From contig NMRB01000329.1 in the NCBI GenBank assembly GCA_002633025.1, positions 312,725-376,724 of the forward strand: a DNA stretch of 64,000 nt, written 5' to 3'. The stretch comes from Notospermus geniculatus. Taxonomy: Eukaryota; Nemertea; Pilidiophora; Heteronemertea; Lineidae. Made by a program: the position numbers and the translations under genes. Below, one piece after another: positions 55,832 to 64,000 of the stretch; within the stretch, counting starts at the first letter, position 1, and the number at the start of each line of letters is the position of its first letter. The notes beneath the pieces were generated by a model. That model was given only the letters and a program-made list of their open reading frames with translations, was not told the origin of the DNA and did not search any database.

Positions 55832-56591
55832 ATTAGCAGTTGGTTCACCCGAGCAACTCGACCAACCCACCACCATGTCTGCAGGTTAAAAACTCTGTCT
55901 TTCAGCTCCGAGTCAATAACAGTTGTTCGTTAATGTAAAGTAAACCGTAACCTGGACAACCGACATCTTTTCTGATGAGAGTTTTGGTTGATTACTCAGG
56001 CACGTCATGTATCGATCAGATATTAAACCACTAATCACTGTCATGATTGAGATAGATCATTCCTGATCAATGTGGTCGACATGTTGACAAAGATTGTTAC
56101 ATCAGATGCATTCTTCTTTCGATGTCATCTTTTAATCGGCTGGTTTCTGTCTTTGACGGCGTTGGAGACGGAAGGAGAAGTGACGTGTTCACGGCGAACT
56201 TCGTCAAGAAATACTGTGGTTAGGCATCCAGTGGCTGAGGTGGTTTGACATCAACCGGTGGAGATAAAGGTCGAGGGTTCGAGTCCTGTAGAGTATTTTT
56301 TTCAAAAGTTTTCTTCATTTAATTTTTAAATTGTTTTTCTTATCACCTTTTTATTTCGTTTCCTATCGTCTCTTCCGAGACTTTTGATTTGAGGTGACGA
56401 AAACATCAGTTGAAGGAGGGAAATTTGTGCTGAAAGCTTGGAGGAATTATATAGACGAGCGGGAGTTGAAGTTGTCAGTGAAGCTTCTAACACGCCCGAC
56501 ACAAGAAATTGTAATGCGGAGACTCTGCCGAGTGAAGGAGCAGAGACAACCCTGATGTGGTTAGAATTCTCTCTCTGCATGTCATCCCACC
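55832..56591. repeat. 760-bp duplicated block, copy 1
   Basis: It matches 57110-57876 at roughly 90 percent by eye, and its end coincides with the N at 56594. It contains a tRNA-like promoter pair and, near its end, a frame that in copy 2 is open (57692-57901) but here is broken by a 2-bp deletion (GAGACAACC against GAGAGACAACC). Confidence 0.8.
56232..56286 (+). promoter_or_regulatory. tRNA-like Pol III A box and B box, copy 1
   Basis: TGGCTGAGGTGG at 56232-56243 and GGTTCGAGTCC at 56276-56286 match the two internal promoter boxes of tRNA genes, 44 bases apart as in a real tRNA, and a T run follows. Acceptor and anticodon stems do not pair, so it is a tRNA relic or SINE head, not a functional tRNA. 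Confidence 0.5.
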
Positions 56592-57109
56592 TANTCGTGC
56601 GTGATTTCTTCACAGGTAACTTACAGCAATGCGCCAGTGATGCCATTCATATGTAGCGTGCTCAAACCCGCACGAGGCCGGTGGAGGTCAGTTCGCTTTT
56701 ACACGGGAAAATAACTGACCTGCACCTACCTCCACCTACCTCCACCGTCCCGAGAGTCACGCGGCGAACTGAACTGGCCCGAGGAAGGTGGAGGTCAGTT
56801 GTTTCGCTTTTACACGGGGAAAAATAACCGAACCCTCCTCGAACTAGTCTCGATCCGGAACGCACCGGCACCGTGTAAAAAGGGCTTCAAAGTCGTAACG
56901 ACTAGGATTACGACTTCAGTATTCATTATTTATCCGCACTTCCGATTTATACGGCCAATTTTTTCTGCCTTCAATTTATGGTGTTTGACGAATTGAAAAC
57001 TTCTATCACATCGTTTTTATCAAGGATGTCCATAGCGGACTACAATTCATTCTCGTAGTTGAAGTCGGAGCCGGAGTCGGAAAGCTGCGCATCCTCTCTA
57101 TTAGCAATT

Positions 57110-57876
57110 GGTTCATCCGAGCAACTCGACCAACCCACCATGTCTGCAGGTTAAAAACTCTTGTCTTTCAGCTCCGAGTCAATAACAGTTGTCCGTTAAT
57201 GTAAAGTAAATCGTAACCTGGACAACCGACATCTTTTCTGATGAGAGTTTTGGTTGATTACTCAGGCACGTCATGTATCTATCAGATATTAAACCACTAA
57301 TCACTGTCATGATTGAGATAGATCATTCCTGATCAATGTGGTTGACATGTTGACAAGGATTGTTACATCAGATGCATTCTTCTTTCGATGTCATCTTTTA
57401 ATCGGCTGGTTTCTGTCTTTGACGGCGTTGGAGACGAAAGGAGAAGTGACGGGTCCACGGCGAACTTTGTCAAGAAATACCGTGGTTGGGCCTCAGTGGC
57501 TGAGGTGGTTTGACATCAACCGGTGGAGATAAAGGTCGAGGGTTCGAGTCCCGTAAGAGTATTTTTTTCAAAATTTTTCTTCAATTAATTTTTTTAATTT
57601 TTTTCTTGTCACTTTTTTATTTCGTTTTCTATCGTCTCTTCCCAGACTTTTGATTTGAGGTGACGAAAACATCAGTTGAAGGAGGGAATTTGTGGAAATG
57701 TCTCGATCTTTCTTGATGAAAGCTTGGAGGAATTATATTGACAAGCGAGAGTTGAAGTTGTCAGTGATGCTTCTGACACATCCGACACAAGAAATTGTAA
57801 TGCGGAGATTCTGCCGAGTGAAGGAGCAGAGAGACAACCCTGATGTGGTTAGAATTCTGACTCTGTGTCATCCCAC
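57110..57876. repeat. 760-bp duplicated block, copy 2
   Basis: Second copy of 55832-56591. It contains the frame 57692-57901 (69 codons, no recognised domain) and the second tRNA-like promoter pair. About 500 bp of unrelated DNA after the N (56595-57109) precedes it. Confidence 0.8.
57497..57551 (+). promoter_or_regulatory. tRNA-like Pol III A box and B box, copy 2
   Basis: TGGCTGAGGTGG at 57497-57508 and GGTTCGAGTCC at 57541-57551, again 44 bases apart and followed by TTTTTTT at about 57562. The cloverleaf cannot be completed. Confidence 0.5.
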
Positions 57877-58400
57877 CTATTCACGTTTGTTTCTATATTG
57901 AGAGATGAAATTGTTCAGGGACACTGAGTGTTTGGTCAGCAATGTTGATTCAGCCATATCCATCATAATTATGATAAAATAACTATCTCTGGCCAGGCCG
58001 TCAAGGACAGACCTTGTCAACAAGACGGGGGGGGGGGGAACCATAGAACATTGATTGGGACATTTGTCGATATACAAATGTCAGGTGTTACTGCTGGGCG
58101 GATATGGAGAAAATAAATGGTTACCCTTCCCGCCTCGAGGGTATAATCAATAATAGCAGGAAGAGGAGCAGACATGTGAACCCACGTCCACCCCAGCGAC
58201 CGAGAGTGACATGTTACAGATGAAGCAGACACCTCAAACCCCCGCCCACCCCAGGCATGCAGGATGCCGACTGGAGCAAAATGGTTGTGAAAGAAAAAAG
58301 CCAAAAAACGTCATGAATAGAATCTCCAACATGGCCAGCATGATATCTATCCATTTTCCCCGAATTCCCAGTTCACAGATATTCACAACCAGACCTCACC

Positions 58401-58490
58401 TGGACTGGTTCCTGTAATTGCCGCTACACTCCCGTAGCGCTCATTCCCGTAGCGCCATGGAATGCAGCGGCAAAGATGGGAACCAGTCTA
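58401..58490. mobile_element. TAGACTGGTTCC foldback element, copy 2
   Basis: TGGACTGGTTCC and GGAACCAGTCTA are the ends, with GCCGCTACACTC and GCAGCGGC inside. GACCTCACC before and GACCTCGCC after may be a 9-bp target duplication with one difference, a length typical of Mutator-like insertions. Confidence 0.65.
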
Positions 58491-61400
58491 GACCTCGCCA
58501 CGGTGCCCAACTTGACCTTACCCACTCACAAGCTGACCTCACCCACTCACAAGCTGACCTCATTAAAGCCAAGGCTGCAACTGGAGCCAAACGGAACTCC
58601 TCTCGTTTTTCACGGAAATAGACCAGGAACACAAGGATCGGTTCTTCCTCCTTCATAACTGCAGGGATCTCGAAGTGCCAACCTCTCACGGGTCTGAAAG
58701 CTTTATCGGAGAAGAGGGAAGTTCTCCTGAACTAAAGCCAGCAGCAGAGCAGACGATATCGTCAACGGTCTACTCGTCACCGACCCTCGTGATATGACGG
58801 TCCCCCAGCTGTGACGTGTCGGCGATTGAACCGACTCAGGATATTGGTTTACTGATGGAGTGAATAGAAACCATGCCATGAGGTCTGGGGCCTCTTTTTA
58901 TACCATAAGCTTCATTCGACATGATTGATCAATTTACGGATGAGATATGTCACCTGGAACACCTGTCATAGATCACGGAGATCGTCATCGTTTGTGAGCT
59001 TTCAGTTGTGTAAAAGTCAGCAGATGAAATCTGCCATGATCGGTGCCGATCCGATCAATGGTTGTGAAGACTGCCTTAAATCCATCAATGGAAAGACTAT
59101 TCAAACTCCAATAAATCACTCTTTCTTGGTCGGATTTATAAAAAAACGAGGGGAACCAAACAAAGCCCATCTATCAAGGACCGCAGAGTTGGTACATGAA
59201 CAGATCAGTCACAATCAAGACGGATGAAGACGCCAATGATGTTGTACTCTGTGATGAACCAGAGCCATGGGGGAACCATCGTCCTGTTTAGGAACACTGG
59301 TAGATCAACATCGCATTTTGAAACTCTTTTCCCATTTGATCGATTCAAGATGCAGTTCGTGGTGTTTCCACCACCAGATCCCTGTAGGCTCGATATAGAA
59401 TGGCCCAGCCAGCATCAGCGGTGATCAATACCGACAAGTGGTAACCAACCAGTCAAATCCAAATGGCACGTTCCCACACACGCCAGACACAAATCAACAT
59501 TCAGTAAAGAAAATATAGACGGTAAGAGCCATCACGAGTGATCTCTCTTCCTTTAGATGGTCGGAAGACAAGACTGAATCATCTTGTTTTCCGAGTTGTG
59601 CCAGTGAGACACGACCGCTCGTTGTTTTAAAATTCTACTTTGTTCTGCCGAGGTAAACAAACCCTGGGCGATGAAGATAAATGAGGTTGGACACCGATGT
59701 CGATGAAGAACGCTCAATTTTCCTTTAGGATTATCGTCTTTGATATAATTAAAGTTGTCGGATGCCAAGCAACCCGTTTGCTCACTCATTATTTCTTTTC
59801 GTAGCGGCTCCCAGTTTATATGCGATGTAATGTTTTTCAGTGTTCCCCATCTGTGAGTGTTCCCCTCCTATTGTCTGACGGAATAAGCTACCACTTTAAT
59901 GACAGTTTCTACGACTTGACGTTTCTAGAAGGGGCTTTTGGCAAGGCTACGTATCGTCACATTTTGAACATGATTCTAACTTTTTTAAGAAAGTTATTGA
60001 AATGCGAATCCGCCACGATCACACGAACCTGGCACGGTCTGCTGTCAGGAGACAGTTACAAACGGCTTTGTAGTTAATAGTGCATGATATTTTCCTTCTT
60101 TCTAATGTTGCATGTACCTCAGTCCATAAGCGTTAAAAAAATCGCCGTTTCTTTGAAAAGCTCGTGCCGTGTAAACCGCTGGGATCAAATGTTTACTCAG
60201 AGAAAGGCTGTTCGTGTGGTAGGATGATGATCGGGGCGTCGACCGAGAGCTGTTGAAGAAGATAGATGGAAGAACAAACACGGCAACTCCCATCCGGGTA
60301 TTTGTAGGAAAGAGCGGAGATACGTTAATGCATGATGCACTTACAGGTACAATTGAGAATCCACAGATAATGGACGTTGAAGATGATAGTTGATTACAAT
60401 ATTCACCATCCTCTGGGGGCATCTACCACAGCGCTGTCGTAGTCACATTTTGAAAAAAGCAGCTTTTTGGCCCTGGATTGGTCTGATCTCTGTTGGCGTT
60501 CAAAATCCTCACACAATATCAGAACCACCAGAAAACATTAGGAAAAGTGTGATATCAGTTCGATAACATGTAAAAAACTACCAGCTCTTGGGAAATTACT
60601 GAGATAAAATATAATTACCAACACGAAATATTACTTTTTAATTCAACCAACGGTAACCATGGCATCAGATTCAGTATATTTTCATCGTTTTATCAGTATG
60701 TGGAGTAGTTTTCTGTTTTTCCGGGAAGAAGCCAGATAATATGAGATGGTAATGGTTTGATATCATAAAGGTGACGAAAGCTGCCTTAGGTTTTACTCAT
60801 TCGGAGACAAGTTGATGGACGTCAAAGGAAACAAGATAACTGGGGTAAAACGACATCCTGGCTGACTGGGTTAACAATACAAGTTAGGGAAATATCACTG
60901 CTTATGTAGACCGAGGTAATGGTGACATTGTGAGCTCGTCAATGGCAGTTTTACAAATATCGAACGCATCATGGTTGAAGAATTGGCCCAGTGTACTGGC
61001 GGTGATAAAGCATTGGATGTGGACTCGAAGTAATCAATTATCAAACAAGCTATCAGGCCATATATCATCGATAATAATTTATCATCATAGACATCTAACA
61101 TCTTTTTTGTATCATTTATAAACCATAGCTTTATTCATCAACACTTGCTCAACGCTTACTTCACTGAAAGTAGCTTCTTGGAATCCGTTTAATACAGATG
61201 GTGTGATATCGGAGACCACCCAGAATTAAAGTCGATCAGTTTCGGACGAGTAAAATCAAATCCAGGGCCTAGAAGAGAGATATATTATTCACAATGGTCT
61301 TCGTGAAGAGCCCTTGTTGGTCCCTATGGGGATGTCAGTGACTTCCACCCCTGATCCGCGGTAATACAATTAATCAGCGCTAGCTTTCACCAATTGTGAT

Positions 61401-64000
61401 CAAGGCTCCTCAAGATACATTTCAGGGAAGAGCTTTGGTAACTGAGCAAATTCCCGTCCAGCTTCCCCATCTTCTCCTGTCTCAAGCGATGAATTCCCCA
61501 ACCAATCAGGTTCCCTGTTTTAGATTGCTCCACGATAGGTGGAGCCCACGGACGAGTGGCGTCACCTAGCGGCGATTTGGGGAGAATGTTCCCCATAGAC
61601 TGGTCGCCTGTCCTCGAACCTCTCCGCTGCAGTCTAGTTCCCCAACAATCACCATTCTCTACCATCACTCATGTCATTCCGTCTGTGTGTTCTAAGTAAC
61701 CTTGGGGTGGCCAGGAGAGGTTGAGCACACCGTAAAAAGCAGTGGTATGGTCCAAAATGGCCGAAGGGCCCGTTGCGTTAGTAACGGTCACAATTCGTTC
61801 AAATCAAACCAAACATTATCTGTGGCTGGATACCAAGAAAGTGGAAGACGTATAAATGATGGGGAGCACATGAGATTAAAGAGCGGTGAACTCGGGGTGT
61901 GGCCACAGGCCGTATCTGGTGACCCCCCCCCCCGCTTATCAAACAGACCTTACCGACCGGGCAGATAGCAGACAATAACTTGAATGATTTGCTTTTCCAA
62001 CCAAGAAAAATGATATGTATGATTGCCGAATGCACCTGTTGGATTATTGTATTCATCTCCAATGTAGTTCTGCCATCAACCACCTGTTTGTGGGACATTA
62101 TGAACATACATTGTATATGATTCGACAAGTGGAATGAGGTTTTCATCGTTTACAGAGAGACACATTAGGTCACCATCACAGCAACAGAGAGAGACCAGAT
62201 CCTGCACGGAACTGGTGTTTCTCTTTATGTCCATTTGCCAGCCTCATCTCTGGAGACAAAGCGTGAATTGGCCACAAAAGAAAGGTGTTGTATGTAGAAG
62301 AATGCTTTTGTTGTGGGCGGATAATGACAACATCAAGAAAATGTATTGGATGATGGAGCCTCAGGCTGTAATTACTTGGTCTGGAAACTATTGAGATCTC
62401 TGCTCACCATCCTTTCTCCTTTCTCCAGGGAGAAGAACGAAGCTTGTTGATGACGTATCACGTGCACAGGGAGTGCTCGCGATGCACACAATCATCTACG
62501 TTACCGACATTCAAATCTATTTGAAACTTTGTAAAGAGATCTATGTTGAGTTCCCTCGAGATATGTTCGCCCGTAAGAACACCAATCAAAGGTTGCTGGT
62601 GATCTTCAAGTTTCACAAAGTGGTGAAGTAATAACAGAGCTGAGTGAATCCGTCCTAGCCACTGTTTGAACCAATTTCAAACTCATTCATTTCCGCCATC
62701 CTACAGCCGGATTGATCAAATTACCTCCGATAGGAATCAGCGAGAATTTTATTACTGACGGCTGTGGTAATCATGAAATGGTTGTCACGAGGCTAATCTA
62801 CGTCAAGTCGTCATTAACTGAGTAAGTTCTATGTAAACCACTCGTTCATATCAATTCACCGCACTTCCTGTCGGTGGGTTCCACATGGAAACGAGTTTTT
62901 AAACCTGAAGAGCTGAGATTCTAAATACGGCTTGGTTGATGAAGGCATCGGGGAAGGAAAATGAGGGAAAAGATGACAAATCAAGGATTGAGTCTGGATA
63001 AAAGGAAGAGAGCAGTCAACAACGGCTGGTCTGCAATCATGCCCAGACATGGGAACACCCAAAGATGATCAGAGACATCTAACTACCGGTCCTAGAACAT
63101 CACAAAATCTGACGTCACAGACGTAAGCCATGGCCTCCACGTCATCACATCATGACAGGCATTTCTTCTCTGTGACGTCAAATTCCATGACGTCTGGGAC
63201 CACTAACTGGTGGTGGCCTCTAACGGCAGGAAAGTCTCCCGCTGCCGGACGTCTGTCGTTATCTCAATATCTTATGAACAGGCCCCATTTTTCTCTAACA
63301 TCGAGAATTAGGAAATCAGGTAGGGTAGTTCTTTTTGGACATGTAAGTCATGTATGTCTTGGTATCAACAGAACAACCTCTGTCTTATCTTATTTGGAAA
63401 TCGACCATCAAGTGGTGCATTGTTTACCTGTTATTGAGTCTGCGCCATGAATTATACGTGAGCTAGATTAAACATGCCGTCAGTTCAATGTCTTAAAAAC
63501 GCGGCAGTTGGACGAGAAAAAGATCAGTCCATTAATTCTTCATAATAGCCATCTCTGGCTGACGGAACCAAGATACTCGTAAACAGTCAGAAGTGGTGGC
63601 TTTTAGCAGAAGCACTCCGGCACTCTCAAATTCGGGTCTCAATCCCCGAGGAAGAGGTTTGTCATACAAGTACTGGGGACTCAGATATTGATGGATTGAA
63701 AGAGGAGGTTTCTGTTGGCGATATGAACAGCGAATTTATTACCACAGATTGAAAAAAAACGGGACGGTATGTACAGGAGAAGCCTCCATGCATGGGTTCG
63801 CTCACTGTTTGGAGTTTGATGAAGTGCTTTTGCTGTTTACACACTATGGTTTTATTTACACAAAAGTCCTTTAGTCCTTGGTTAAACAAGAGAACACCAT
63901 CACTTTACCACCGAACTCATTGTTATATTTCGATGTTTCAGACGAGGATCGCACTTTATACCCATCAACCGCCACACTTGACCCATTAGTTTCACCGAGG

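Larger units (their letters stand above)
54401..64000. other. Region with a tandem duplication, foldback DNA and no recognised gene
   Basis: Apart from the duplicated 55832-57876 block and the foldback at 58401-58490, this is single-copy DNA. Several plus-strand frames between 59.0 and 62.4 kb look protein-like (near 59880-60075, 60218-60391, 60918-61032, 61985-62132) but lack start codons, domain matches and matching splice sites. The frame 55373-55573 is also unrecognised. I call none of them a gene. Confidence 0.35.

Noticed and set aside
57489-57565. Functional tRNA gene
   Set aside because: Both promoter boxes are present at the right distance, but acceptor and anticodon stems do not pair.

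Overview
This window is nuclear DNA from an animal. Genes are split into many short exons with GT-AG introns, introns are full of minisatellites and small inverted-repeat transposons, and the best matches are animal-only proteins. The very frequent word AGGCCTA and a FMRFamide-receptor-like GPCR suggest a marine invertebrate, perhaps an echinoderm or hemichordate. That placement is a low-confidence impression, not a measured result.

Layout. (1) 1190-2302, minus: single-exon rhodopsin-class neuropeptide-type GPCR. (2) 5193-6485, plus: three-exon gene for an unrecognised 326-residue acidic/basic protein. (3) 7262-15977, minus: complete 18-exon DDX54 RNA helicase gene, 892 codons. (4) 17469-26803, minus: 15-exon gamma-glutamyltransferase gene, 628 codons. 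Its exons 2-5 occur twice, and a single N sits exactly between the copies. (5) 28681-34616, minus: complete 14-exon mRNA capping enzyme gene (RNGTT), 598 codons. (6) 34.7-38.4 kb: hairpins, a satellite and inverted-repeat elements. (7) 38476-39381, minus: single-exon LicD-like type II membrane protein. (8) 43240-48086, minus: partial multi-exon gene whose last exon has an in-frame TGA before a glycosylation-rich stalk and membrane segment. (9) 48-64 kb: mostly repeats and unrecognised single-copy DNA, with no confident gene.

The exon chains of DDX54, GGT and RNGTT were rebuilt by hand from splice sites. In each case the reading phase closes from start to stop and the product is close to the length I recall for the human family member, or longer only at the N-terminus (GGT), so I hold these models with confidence. 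The three share strand and region but no obvious pathway: ribosome biogenesis or transcription co-regulation (DDX54), glutathione metabolism at the cell surface (GGT), and mRNA 5' capping in the nucleus (RNGTT).

Two themes run through the non-coding part. First, several duplicated segments meet at single N characters. They differ by transposon insertions or minisatellite copy number, which looks like two haplotypes laid end to end by the assembler. Second, short tandem duplications repeatedly copy a splice site in GGT and RNGTT. Other points worth a look are hammerhead-ribozyme-like motifs, a cluster of almost spacer-free hairpins, and a MITE family whose ends carry the same 18-bp satellite as an unrelated element 11 kb away.
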